Shown: positions 15,709 through 24,064 of the stretch, one piece after another
How the letters are laid out: each line of letters opens with the position of its first letter
Numbering within the stretch: position 1 is the first letter of the stretch
NCBI GenBank assembly: GCA_003164475.1
Contig: PLTL01000047.1
Span: forward strand, 1 to 35,366
From: Candidatus Dormiibacterota bacterium
Lineage (GTDB): Bacteria > Chloroflexota > Dormibacteria > UBA8260 > Bog-877
Reading direction: 5' to 3'
Length of the DNA: 35,366 nt
Position numbers and translations under genes: made by a program
Notes under the pieces: generated by a model
Database searches by the model: none
Seen by the model: the letters and a program-made list of their open reading frames with translations, nothing else
Told to the model about the DNA's origin: nothing

Positions 15709-18086
15709 GCCGCTCGGAGTACGGGCTCATCCTCGACATCCAGGGGGCGCAGAGCGTCGCCCACGGTGAGCGCGGCATCGCCCGTTTCGTGGTCGAGCAC
15801 GCCGCCGCGCTGATGCGTCGATCTGAGCGGGTGCGACGGCTCCTCCTCAACCCGCTGCAGCCGTTCCCCGGGCACCTCCCCGCCGGCCTGCTCGGTTCTC
15901 CGCTGCTCGGCTGGAGCACGCTCTCCGGGCTGCGGCGGGAGCTCGACTCCGGCGACGTGGCGGTCCACGTGATGTCGCCCTTCGAGCTGCCCGACCCCGC
16001 CACGGCGGTGATCCCTGATCACCTCATGAGGCCCGACATCCCCCTCATCGTCACCCTCTACGACCTGATCCCCTACCTGATGCAGGAGCGCTACCTCGCC
16101 GATCCCGCCTGGAAGATGCGCTACCTGCAGCGGATCGAGACGATCCGGGGCGCCGATCTGGTCCTGGCGATCTCCGAGGCGACCCGGCAGGACGCCCTCC
16201 AGCACCTGGGCATGGACCCCGATGTGGTGGTGAACATCGGCGGAGGCGTCTCCCCCATCTTCCAGCCCGGGCCGGCCGGAGTGGACGGCTTCGCCGCCGC
16301 GTGCAGGGCGGTGCCGGAGATCCGGCGTCCCTTCTTCTTCTCCGTCGCCGGAGCCGAGTTCCGCAAGAACACCGAGCGTCTCATCGAGGCCTTCGCCGCA
16401 CTGCCCGCCGGCGTCCGCCGTCAGCACCAGCTGGTCATCACCTGCGACCTGCCGGCGACCTGGCGCCAGGCCTGGCTCGATCACGCCCGCGCCCACGGGT
16501 GTGCCGACGGTGACCTGGTGCTGACCGGACGGGTCAGCGACGAGCTGCTGGTCCGCCTCTACCGTGGGGCCTCGCTCTTCGTCTTCCCCTCCCTCTACGA
16601 GGGCTTCGGTCTCCCGGTGGCCGAGGCGATCGCCTGCGGCTGCCCTGCGGTGACCTCCAACGTCTCCTCGCTCCCCGAGATCCTCGACCACCCGCCGTCG
16701 ACCTTCGATCCCACCGACACGGCGGACATCAGCCGGGCCATGGAGCGGGGGGTGGGCGATGGCGGCTTTCGCTCCGCACTGGTCGAGGCGGTCGGCAGGC
16801 GCGCCCCCCTCTTCAACTGGGACGCGGTGGCCGACCGGACCCTGGACGCCGTCCGCCGGCGGATCGACTCCCGGCGCTGGCCCGCTACCAATCACCCCCG
16901 GACCAGCCGGCTCCGGGTGGCCCTGGTGACCCCGTTGCCCCCCGAGATCGGGGGTATCTCCAGCTACAGCGCCCGGCTGCTCCCCGCGCTCGCCGAGCAG
17001 ATGGACCTCGACGTCCTCCATCCCAACCCGGACACGCCGGAGGTGCGCGTCCCGGGCGTGCGGATGCTGCCGCTGATCGGCCTTGGCCGTTACGTCAACC
17101 CCCACAGCTACGACGCCGTGGTGTACGCGATCGGCAACAGCCCGCACCATGTGGCGACCTACGAGAAGCTGCTCGTCCACACCGGCATCGTCTGGCTGCA
17201 CGACGTCCGCATCCCCCACCTCATCTGGCACTACGCGGCGAGCCATGGGATCGAGCCGGGCGACTACATCGCGGATCTGCTGCACCGCCACTACGGCATG
17301 AGGTATCCGGCCCGCGCGCTCACCGACTGGAGCGTCGCTCTCTGCGACCGCTATGGGCTGGGCTTGACCCCGGCGGTGGTCCGGGGGTCGCGCGGGGTCA
17401 TCGTCCACTCCGCGCTGGCGGAGCGGCTGCTGCGCCTCGACCTGGGCCCCGACGCTGTGACGCCGCCGATCCGGGTGGTGCCCCACGCCGCCGCTCCGCT
17501 CCGCCCCGGCGGGCCGATCGGGCGGAGGACGCCACCCGTCGTCGGCGCGCTCGGGCTGGTCGACGAGAAGAAGTCGCCGCTCCTCCTCCTCGACGCCCTC
17601 GCCGAGATCCCTGCCGGCCGCCGGCCGCGACTGACCTTCGTCGGCCCCTGCGAGCCGTGGAAGCGCGAGTGGCTGCTCGGGCATGCGGCCGAGCAGCGGA
17701 TCGAGGAGTCGGTGTCGTTCACCGGGCATGTCGACAGCGAGGAGTGGTGGTCGGCGATCGATGGCCTCACCTGCGTCGTCCAGCTCCGGGTGGGGACCAA
17801 CGGGGAGAGCTCGGGAAGCACTCGCGACGCCATGGCCCGCGGCGTACCCGTCATCACCAACCAGATCGGCGCCGAGGACGAGCTGCCCCCAAGCAGCCTG
17901 GTCGCTCTTCCCGCCGATGTCGACGCTGCGCGTCTCGCCGCGGCGATCCTCGAGGTCTGCGACCGGCCGGCCGTGTGGCGCCGGCTCAGCGAGGCGGGGT
18001 GGGCTTACAGCGCCACCGTGACCGACGACGCCGTCGCCATCGGACTGGCCGCCGCGATCACCGAGATGGCCGCGCGCGGCAACTGA
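15705..18086 (+). CDS. tandem GT4-GT4 glycosyltransferase
   Basis: A 793-residue cytoplasmic protein made of two GT-B glycosyltransferase domains. Domain 1 (~1-395) contains GERGIARF near the start, FFFSVAGAEFRKNTERLIEA, and a canonical E299-x7-E307 in YEGFGLPVAEAIACG. Domain 2 (~403-790) opens with RVALVTPLPPEIGGISSYS and has the later motif NGESSGSTRDAMARG, in which the second glutamate of E-x7-E is replaced. Two fused transferases in one chain recall bifunctional polymerising enzymes such as WbdA of O9a polymannose, which add successive residues. The GTG start overlaps the upstream coiled-coil gene by four bases. Sugars are not readable from sequence; rhamnose or mannose would fit the context. 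Confidence 0.87.
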   Translation: MSRSEYGLILDIQGAQSVAHGERGIARFVVEHAAALMRRSERVRRLLLNPLQPFPGHLPAGLLGSPLLGWSTLSGLRRELDSGDVAVHVMSPFELPDPATAVIPDHLMRPDIPLIVTLYDLIPYLMQERYLADPAWKMRYLQRIETIRGADLVLAISEATRQDALQHLGMDPDVVVNIGGGVSPIFQPGPAGVDGFAAACRAVPEIRRPFFFSVAGAEFRKNTERLIEAFAALPAGVRRQHQLVITCDLPATWRQAWLDHARAHGCADGDLVLTGRVSDELLVRLYRGASLFVFPSLYEGFGLPVAEAIACGCPAVTSNVSSLPEILDHPPSTFDPTDTADISRAMERGVGDGGFRSALVEAVGRRAPLFNWDAVADRTLDAVRRRIDSRRWPATNHPRTSRLRVALVTPLPPEIGGISSYSARLLPALAEQMDLDVLHPNPDTPEVRVPGVRMLPLIGLGRYVNPHSYDAVVYAIGNSPHHVATYEKLLVHTGIVWLHDVRIPHLIWHYAASHGIEPGDYIADLLHRHYGMRYPARALTDWSVALCDRYGLGLTPAVVRGSRGVIVHSALAERLLRLDLGPDAVTPPIRVVPHAAAPLRPGGPIGRRTPPVVGALGLVDEKKSPLLLLDALAEIPAGRRPRLTFVGPCEPWKREWLLGHAAEQRIEESVSFTGHVDSEEWWSAIDGLTCVVQLRVGTNGESSGSTRDAMARGVPVITNQIGAEDELPPSSLVALPADVDAARLAAAILEVCDRPAVWRRLSEAGWAYSATVTDDAVAIGLAAAITEMAARGN

Positions 18087-18095
18087 CGCGCGGCC
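18068..18095. terminator. bidirectional hairpin between convergent genes
   Basis: A perfect 9-bp stem (GGCCGCGCG at 18068-18076, CGCGCGGCC at 18087-18095) with a 10-base loop lies in the junction of two convergent genes that are 12 bases apart. The loop contains the stop codon of the GT4-GT4 gene. There is no T-tract on either side. Confidence 0.4.
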
Positions 18096-18098
18096 GGC

Positions 18099-20303
18099 TC
18101 AGGGCCCCGGCGCCGCCTGCACCCCGACCAGCCCGATGGACCGCAGGCGCCCGTCCGGGGGCACCACCGCCGCGGCTCTGCTGCCCTGCAGGGTGAGCAG
18201 CGCCGCGCTGCCTGGCGGGAGGTCCACGGGCACCTCCACGCGAGCGGCGGTCACGGTGGCGGTGGCCAGGACCTGGCCGCCACACTCGACCTCCACGGTG
18301 TTGGGAGCCAGCTGCGGCACGGCGACCAGGGTGAGGGTGATCCGGGTCATCGACGGGGAGTGGAAGAGGAGTAGCTGGCCGTCGTCGGTCATCCACTGCA
18401 CGGGCCCGATGCCCGTGTCGTCGGAGACGGGGTTGAAGGAGAGCCCGGCGCCGAGCGCGATGACGGCGCTCCCCCGGCTGAGGTCGAGGAAGCTGAAGTC
18501 GCCGGATCCGCCCACCACGACCCCGGGGCTCACATCCATCAGCAGGGCGCTCTCGACCACCGCGTAACGGCGGGAGCTGCCGTCGAAGAAGCGGGTGGTG
18601 GACTGCCCGTTGCTGTACGTGTACACGAGATACGGGAAGTCGAGGTCGGTCATGTCGCGGAGGTCGTACTGGAGCCACACCTGGTCCCAGACCTGGGTGT
18701 CCAGCACCATGGCGTCACGGCCGGCCGGCCCGGCCACCGAGAGGAGCCAGTTCCGCGCGGCGGTAAACTCCTGGGCGTTGTAGATCTCCGAGGCGGCATA
18801 GGGGGTGGGGGACGGGGCGAGGTAGGGGAGCACCGTGTGGACGTTGACGGTGGCGAAGACCGCGATGAGGGCCGCCGCCAGCACCGCGGCTGCGGGCCGC
18901 AGCAGATGGCCGAGGTGCAGTGGGCGCAATCGGGTGAGGAGGGCGCCGAAGCCGGCGGCCACCGCCAGCATGACCATCGGGTAGGTGATCTGCACCACCT
19001 CGCCCTGCCCGTACGGGAAGTAGCGGATCGTGCTGAGCGCCAGGACGAGGGCACCGATCGAACCGATGACGAGGCGGAAGAAGCGTCGGGCGGGGCTGAT
19101 GGCCACGGCGAGGAGGACGCCCACGCCCAGGATCAGGAGCGGTATGTAGCTGATCGGGTAGCCGGGCCCGGGTTCGACGTTGCCGAGGGTGCCGACGTAA
19201 TGGGCCGCGATGGTCCGCAGCGGGATGCCCAGGTATGTCGAGGCCTGACCGCCGGACTGGGTGATGCCGGCCTCGTTCACGAACGACATCGCCACGCGTG
19301 CCCACGCCAGCGGTCCGATCACCACGGCGAGGCCCGCCAGCACCCCCGCTGCCCGCAGGCTTCGCACCAGCTGGCCGAGCGGACGTCGCAGCACGTAGAG
19401 GACGGCCGCCAGGGCGAGGGTGGGCAGGTACTCGGTGTAGGTGCACGCCAGTGCCGTGATTGCTCCGGCGGCGAACCACGCCGGCAGCCGGTCAGGCCTC
19501 CGCGCGACCTGGTCGTCGAGGTACTGCCCCGCCGCGGCCACGGCCAGCGGCGCCATCGCCAGGCCGAGGGCGCCCGCGCTGTGTGAGTAGATGACCTCGG
19601 AGAGGACCACCGAGGAGAGCGCCGCGAGGACGGCGGCAGCCACGCCCACCACCCGCGAGAGTCGAAGCGTCGACGCGGCCGCGATCAGGCCACCGGGAAG
19701 AAGCAGGATCCACAGGGCGGCGACCGCGTACCAGGTGACCAGCGGGTCGTGGTCGCTGACCACGGCGACCGCCGCCTGGTCGAGCTCCTCCCCCATGCGG
19801 AACCCCTGCTTCAGCTGGAGCTGGGTGTAGGCCCAGACCGGTGCGTCGGAGGAGGTCGGGATCTGGGTGAGCGGGTGGTCCTCGAGCCAGGCGGCCGGCG
19901 TGATGTAGGCGAAGCTGTCGGTCCCGCCGCCGGGGGCCACCAGGTCCAGCCCGAGGGGCCGAGCCGGCATGAGGAGGAGCCCGAAGGCGATCACACCGAC
20001 GACCAGGGCCGTCCCCAGCCCGAGGAGTGCCCCGCGGTCGCGGAGGTCCCTCCACCACGGCTCGCGCCAGGAGCGCAGGCCGAGGGTGAGGACGGCGATC
20101 GCACCGAGCACGATCAGACCGACGCGGACCCCGGTGACGATCCCGGTGAGGTGGAGGCCGACGGCGAGGGTCATGGCGCCGATCAGGGGCAGGGCCGGCA
20201 GGGTGATCCGGCGCCACGGGGAGGGCAGCCACACCCAGACGGCAAGGCCCGCCGCGGCCAGGAGGGCCAGGGCGACGACGATCACGGGGAGCAGCGCACT
20301 CAT
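18099..20303 (-). CDS. large polytopic membrane protein, GT-C-like candidate (paralogue B)
   Basis: A 734-residue protein that begins directly with a transmembrane helix (LLPVIVVALALLAAAGLAVW). Many further helices run to about residue 480, followed by a soluble C-terminal region. It is the paralogue of the protein at 5537-7726 and shares GGTDSFAY/GDDAYSF, MGEELDQAA, AISPARR, RYFPYGQ and FLDLSRGSAVIALG in the same order. An acidic early loop in a many-helix protein suggests a GT-C transferase using lipid-linked sugar at the outer face; this is inference. It lies 53 bases downstream of rmlD on the same strand and may be the last gene of the rhamnose operon. Paralogue A is instead followed by a GT4. 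Confidence 0.8.
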   Translation of the reverse strand: MSALLPVIVVALALLAAAGLAVWVWLPSPWRRITLPALPLIGAMTLAVGLHLTGIVTGVRVGLIVLGAIAVLTLGLRSWREPWWRDLRDRGALLGLGTALVVGVIAFGLLLMPARPLGLDLVAPGGGTDSFAYITPAAWLEDHPLTQIPTSSDAPVWAYTQLQLKQGFRMGEELDQAAVAVVSDHDPLVTWYAVAALWILLLPGGLIAAASTLRLSRVVGVAAAVLAALSSVVLSEVIYSHSAGALGLAMAPLAVAAAGQYLDDQVARRPDRLPAWFAAGAITALACTYTEYLPTLALAAVLYVLRRPLGQLVRSLRAAGVLAGLAVVIGPLAWARVAMSFVNEAGITQSGGQASTYLGIPLRTIAAHYVGTLGNVEPGPGYPISYIPLLILGVGVLLAVAISPARRFFRLVIGSIGALVLALSTIRYFPYGQGEVVQITYPMVMLAVAAGFGALLTRLRPLHLGHLLRPAAAVLAAALIAVFATVNVHTVLPYLAPSPTPYAASEIYNAQEFTAARNWLLSVAGPAGRDAMVLDTQVWDQVWLQYDLRDMTDLDFPYLVYTYSNGQSTTRFFDGSSRRYAVVESALLMDVSPGVVVGGSGDFSFLDLSRGSAVIALGAGLSFNPVSDDTGIGPVQWMTDDGQLLLFHSPSMTRITLTLVAVPQLAPNTVEVECGGQVLATATVTAARVEVPVDLPPGSAALLTLQGSRAAAVVPPDGRLRSIGLVGVQAAPGP

Positions 20304-20356
20304 GGCGGGAGCACGCTAGGTGAACGCGGCAGGGTGTGACCGCATCCCTGGCGATC

Positions 20357-21226
20357 CTAGTGGCGGGCGGAGAGCCGCCCGGCTGCGGAGAGCTCGGCGA
20401 TGTACGCCCTCAGTCCGTCCTGCCACGGGGGCAGCGGCGGTTCCCCGAGGAGGCGCCACGCTCGGTTGTCGAGGACCGAGTACGCGGGGCGGTGAGCGGG
20501 GGTCGGGTACTCGGCCGTGGTCAGCCCGTCGACCGGGCGCTCGACGCCGGCCTCCGCCAGCACCGCCTCCGCAAAGCCGTGCCACGTCGTCGAACCCGAG
20601 TTGGTGAGGTGGTACGTCCCGGGTGCTCCGAGCTCGGCGAGCCGGAGGATGGCGGGAGCGAGGTGTCCGGTCCAGGTCGGCGTGCCGTGCTGGTCGGCGA
20701 CCACCCGGAGCCGGTCCCGCTCCCCGGCCAGCCGGAGGACGGTCAGGACGAAATTGGGCCCGTGCTGCCCGTAGAGCCACGCGGTGCGGACCACCTGGTG
20801 ACGACGGCACCCGTGCCGGACCTCCTCCTCGCCCGCCAGCTTGCTGGCCCCATAGATGGAGAGTGGGTGAGGAGCCGCCTCCTCGTCGATCGGTGCGGTG
20901 GCGGTGCCGTCGAAGACGAAGTCGGTGCTGACGTGGGTCAGCAGAGCCCCGGCGGCTTCGCAACGGGCGGCGAGCACCCGGGGACCGGTGGCATTGACCC
21001 GGTAGGCGGCGTCGGCATCGGTTTCGGCGGCATCGACGCGGGTCCAGGCCGCGCAGTTGATGACGGCCTCCGCCCGGCTGACTGCGAGCCAGTGATCCAC
21101 CGCCTCGGGATCGGTGATGTCGCACTCGTCGATGTCCACGGCGGTCGTCGCCCACCCGGCGGCGCGGCTCACCAGCGTCAACTCCGTGCCCAGCTGTCCC
21201 TTGCTCCCCAGGATGAGGAGCCTCAC
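20357..21226 (-). CDS. rmlD: dTDP-4-dehydrorhamnose reductase
   Basis: A 289-residue short-chain dehydrogenase of the RmlD/RfbD family. It catalyses the NAD(P)H-dependent last step of dTDP-L-rhamnose synthesis. The nucleotide-binding loop GSKGQLG spans 7-13; the catalytic set includes T101 in STDFVF and Y125-x3-K129 (YGASK). Length is normal for the family. The GTG start overlaps the stop of rmlB as GTGA, so translation is coupled. It is the last rml gene in the order A-C-B-D. The whole protein reads as intact. Confidence 0.95.
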   Translation of the reverse strand: MRLLILGSKGQLGTELTLVSRAAGWATTAVDIDECDITDPEAVDHWLAVSRAEAVINCAAWTRVDAAETDADAAYRVNATGPRVLAARCEAAGALLTHVSTDFVFDGTATAPIDEEAAPHPLSIYGASKLAGEEEVRHGCRRHQVVRTAWLYGQHGPNFVLTVLRLAGERDRLRVVADQHGTPTWTGHLAPAILRLAELGAPGTYHLTNSGSTTWHGFAEAVLAEAGVERPVDGLTTAEYPTPAHRPAYSVLDNRAWRLLGEPPLPPWQDGLRAYIAELSAAGRLSARH

Positions 21227-22227
21227 TCCGTCACCCTCCGGTAGTTGCGCCGGTAGAACTCCCAGAACTCACCCGACTTGAGGGGCCGCCACCACGACGG
21301 ATTGGCCAGGTACCAGTCCACGGTCCGCCGGATACCGTCGGCAAACGCCACCCGGGGCTCCCAGCCCAGGCTCCGCATCCGCGAGGTGTCGAGGGCGTAG
21401 CGACGGTCGTGGCCGGGGCGGTCGCGGACCGGCTGCTTGAGCTCGGTGGGCTTGTCCAGGGCGGCGAGAACCGCGTCGGCGACCGCCAGCCCGCTGACCT
21501 CGCCCCCGAAACCGATGTTGTAGTCGCGGCCCGGCTCGCCGGTCCGGAGCGCGGTGTCTATCCCCCGGCAGTGGTCTTCCACGAAGAGGTAGTCACGGAC
21601 CGCGCTTCCGTCGCCGTAGATGGGCAGGGGGAGGTCGTCGATCGCATTGGTGATGAAGAGGGGAATGATCTTCTCGGGGTACTGGTGTGGCCCATAGGTG
21701 TTGGAGCCGCGCGTGATGATGGCCGGCAGGCCGTGCGAGGCCCGGTAGGCCCACACCAGCATCTCTCCCCCGGCCTTGCTGGCGCTGTACGGGGAACGGG
21801 GCCGGAGCGCGTCCGCCTCCCGGCTCCGGCCCGACTCCACGTCGCCGTACACCTCGTCGGTGGAAACCTGGAGGAAGCGTGCATGGTGCGCTCGGAGCGC
21901 GGCCTCCAGGAGCACGTACGTGCCGTAGACGTCCGTCTGGATAAACTGGCCGGGCGCCTCCAGGGAGCGGTCCACGTGGGACTCGGCGGCGAAGTTGACG
22001 ATCACATCCACCTCGGCCGCCAGCGGTCCGACGATCGCGGCGTCGGCGATGTCGCCGTGGACGAAGCGGTAGCGCGGATCGCTGCGGACCGACTCGAGAT
22101 TGGCCAGGTTGCCGGCGTAGGTCAGCTTGTCGAGGACCACCACGGAGTCCTCCGCATGCTCCCGGAGGGTCATCCGGACGTACTCGCTGCCGATGAAGCC
22201 CGCCCCCCCTGTGACCAGAAGCCTCAC
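21223..22227 (-). CDS. rmlB: dTDP-glucose 4,6-dehydratase
   Basis: A 334-residue extended short-chain dehydrogenase, RmlB/RfbB. It converts dTDP-glucose to dTDP-4-keto-6-deoxyglucose with bound NAD. GGAGFIG spans 7-13, the family triad T123-D124-E125 lies in STDEVYG, and Y147-x3-K151 (YSASK) is intact. I start at GTG 22227, one base after the rmlC stop, because the NAD loop then sits at the N-terminus; an upstream GTG/ATG-type start at 22272 would add 15 residues lying over rmlC. Length is normal for the family. Confidence 0.95.
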   Translation of the reverse strand: MRLLVTGGAGFIGSEYVRMTLREHAEDSVVVLDKLTYAGNLANLESVRSDPRYRFVHGDIADAAIVGPLAAEVDVIVNFAAESHVDRSLEAPGQFIQTDVYGTYVLLEAALRAHHARFLQVSTDEVYGDVESGRSREADALRPRSPYSASKAGGEMLVWAYRASHGLPAIITRGSNTYGPHQYPEKIIPLFITNAIDDLPLPIYGDGSAVRDYLFVEDHCRGIDTALRTGEPGRDYNIGFGGEVSGLAVADAVLAALDKPTELKQPVRDRPGHDRRYALDTSRMRSLGWEPRVAFADGIRRTVDWYLANPSWWRPLKSGEFWEFYRRNYRRVTE

Positions 22228-22228
22228 C

Positions 22229-22807
22229 TCAGATGTTCTCGATGGTCCAGTCGAACCCGATCCGGGGGTCATTCCAGGCCAGCCTGCCCTCGTCGGGGTG
22301 ATCCGGGTCGTAGGGCTCGGTCACGTAGTAGGTGAGGATCACGTCCCGGAGGTCGAGCGCCTGGTAACCGTGGGCGACCAGCGGCGGGATGGCCACCATG
22401 CGGGGCGCGTTCTCGCCCAGGATGACGCTCTGGATCACGCCGCAGGTCGGGGACTCGGGACGGAGGTCCACCAGGACCACCCGGGCGTTGCCCTGCACGA
22501 TGTCCCAGTAGTCCCACTGCTTCTTGTGCCAGTGGAAGGCCTTGATCAGCTCCGGTGGATTGCCGCCGCGCGCGTAGGCGAGGCTGCGGGACATCTGGGC
22601 AAACGGCTGATCGGGGAGGAAGAGGTTGCCGGCGTCATCGAGGTCGCCCCGCTTCAGCTGCTCGATGAAGTAGCCGCGCTGGTCGGCGTGTTTGACGAAC
22701 GTCTTGATCCGGACATCGTGGATCCGGCCCAGCCGCTCGCGGGCAGGCCTCCCTGACATCTCGGCGAGCGCCCGCTCGACCTCGGGGGTCACAGCCATCC
22801 AGGCCAT
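22229..22807 (-). CDS. rmlC: divergent RmlC-like dTDP-4-dehydrorhamnose 3,5-epimerase
   Basis: A 192-residue cupin of the dTDP-4-dehydrorhamnose 3,5-epimerase family. Position in an rmlA-C-B-D operon makes it the expected epimerase. The typical family stretches VVLVDLRPESPTCG, HGYQALDL, LTYY and LAWNDPRIGFDW are present. However the canonical RGLHxQ motif around the catalytic base is replaced by IKAFHWHKKQWD, which still offers H92 and H94. It may therefore belong to a variant subfamily of sugar-nucleotide cupins. The ATG overlaps the rmlA stop by one base (TGATG), so translation is coupled. The product of the reaction is inferred from the operon. Confidence 0.85.
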   Translation of the reverse strand: MAWMAVTPEVERALAEMSGRPARERLGRIHDVRIKTFVKHADQRGYFIEQLKRGDLDDAGNLFLPDQPFAQMSRSLAYARGGNPPELIKAFHWHKKQWDYWDIVQGNARVVLVDLRPESPTCGVIQSVILGENAPRMVAIPPLVAHGYQALDLRDVILTYYVTEPYDPDHPDEGRLAWNDPRIGFDWTIENI

Positions 22808-23904
22808 CAGCGCAACTCCACCACGGAATGGTCTCCCAGCATCAGCTTGTAGGCGCGCGGCCGCACCGGGGAGTGCCGGATCACGCAGCCGCGCCCGATC
22901 AGCGAGGACTCGATCTTGCCATCGGTGTGCTCGATCCGGGTGCCCTCGAGCACGATGCTGTGCTCGATCTCGGCGCCCCGGATGGTGCAGCCGGCGCTGA
23001 TCGAGGTGTAGGGGCCGACATAGGCGTCCTCGATGACGCTCCCCCGGCCGATGATGGCGGGCCCTCGGACCGTGCAGTTGCGCAGCTCGGCGCCGGCCTC
23101 GACCACCACCCTGCCCTCGAGCCGGACGTCCTCGCCCACCAGCCCCTGGACCCTCGGCGGCATGTCGTCGAGGACGATCCGGTTGGCCTCGAGGAGGTCC
23201 TCGAGCCGGCCGGTGTCCTTCCAGGTCGCCACCTCCGCCTCGTGGCCCGCGCTGATGATGTGGGGGCGGACATCCTTTCCCATCTCGATCAGCTGCTGGA
23301 TGGCGTCGGTGATCTCCAGCTCGCCCCGCTCCGAGTATTCGATCCGCTCGATCGCTTCGAAGATCACCGAGGTGAAGAGATAGACACCCACCAGGGCGAG
23401 ATCGGACTTGGGCACGGCCGGCTTCTCGACGAGGCGGACCACCCGTCCCTCCTCCAGCTCCGCGACTCCGAAGTGCTGGGGTTCGGGCACCCGCGCGAGC
23501 AGGATCATGGCGTCCGGACGGCTCGCCCGGAACTCCTCCACGACCGGGATGATGCCGTGGCGCACCAGGTTGTCGCCCAGGTACATGACGAAGGGGCTGC
23601 CGGCCAGGAACTCCCGGGCCGTGAGCACGGCGTGGGCCAGTCCCCGCGGGGCGTCCTGATGAATATAGGTGCAGCGGGCGCCAAACGCCGTGCCGTCGCC
23701 GACCGCGGCCTCGACCTCGGCGGCGGTGTCACCCGTCACGATCCCGATCTCGTCGATGCCGGCCGCCACCAGCGCCTCGATGGCGTAGAAGAGGATCGGC
23801 TTGTTGCCGACGGGGACCAGCTGCTTGGCGCTGGTGTGGGTGATGGGGCGTAGCCGGGTGCCCTTGCCCCCGCTGAGGATCAGGCCCTTGAGCTTCTCAG
23901 CCAT
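22807..23904 (-). CDS. rmlA: glucose-1-phosphate thymidylyltransferase, long form
   Basis: A 365-residue nucleotidyltransferase that forms dTDP-glucose from glucose-1-phosphate and dTTP, the first step of the pathway. The signature GGKGTRLRP spans residues 12-20, followed by KQLVPVGNKPILFYAIE and FVMYLGDNL. The C-terminal ~110 residues are a left-handed beta-helix-like segment (repeats such as GRGSVIEDAYVGPYTSI). That is the long form of the enzyme, common in Actinobacteria and Archaea, rather than the ~290-residue short form. The ATG at 23904 has GGAG five bases upstream. It is divergent from the CHAP gene and opens the operon. Confidence 0.94.
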   Translation of the reverse strand: MAEKLKGLILSGGKGTRLRPITHTSAKQLVPVGNKPILFYAIEALVAAGIDEIGIVTGDTAAEVEAAVGDGTAFGARCTYIHQDAPRGLAHAVLTAREFLAGSPFVMYLGDNLVRHGIIPVVEEFRASRPDAMILLARVPEPQHFGVAELEEGRVVRLVEKPAVPKSDLALVGVYLFTSVIFEAIERIEYSERGELEITDAIQQLIEMGKDVRPHIISAGHEAEVATWKDTGRLEDLLEANRIVLDDMPPRVQGLVGEDVRLEGRVVVEAGAELRNCTVRGPAIIGRGSVIEDAYVGPYTSISAGCTIRGAEIEHSIVLEGTRIEHTDGKIESSLIGRGCVIRHSPVRPRAYKLMLGDHSVVELR

Positions 23905-23909
23905 TGGAT

Positions 23910-23913
23910 CTCC
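23910..23913 (-). promoter_or_regulatory. ribosome binding site deciding the rmlA start
   Basis: GGAG on the minus strand, five bases before the ATG at 23904. It supports this start over longer readings that extend to 24339 and would run over the divergent CHAP gene. Confidence 0.6.
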
Positions 23914-24052
23914 GCCTTCCGGGGAATTGACGCCGGCGGCCGGGAGTCTACATGACGGAGCGGTAACGGCTTGTCCACGAAGGGTTGGAGTTTGGCCAGG
24001 CCGCGTCCCCCAGGTGGTTAGCCTCGCCCCAAGGGAAGAGATCCAGCCGTTT

Positions 24053-24058
24053 GGGGAG
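24053..24058 (+). promoter_or_regulatory. ribosome binding site deciding the CHAP gene start
   Basis: GGGGAG six bases before the GTG at 24065. The protein then begins with a basic segment and a hydrophobic signal core; the longer reading back to 23801 would overlap rmlA. Confidence 0.6.
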
Positions 24059-24064
24059 TTGGGA

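Noticed and set aside
15531..17729. Minus-strand open frame of 732 codons opposite the GT4-GT4 gene
   Set aside because: The opposite strand carries clear glycosyltransferase motifs, a ribosome-site-led operon and translational coupling; this frame shows none.
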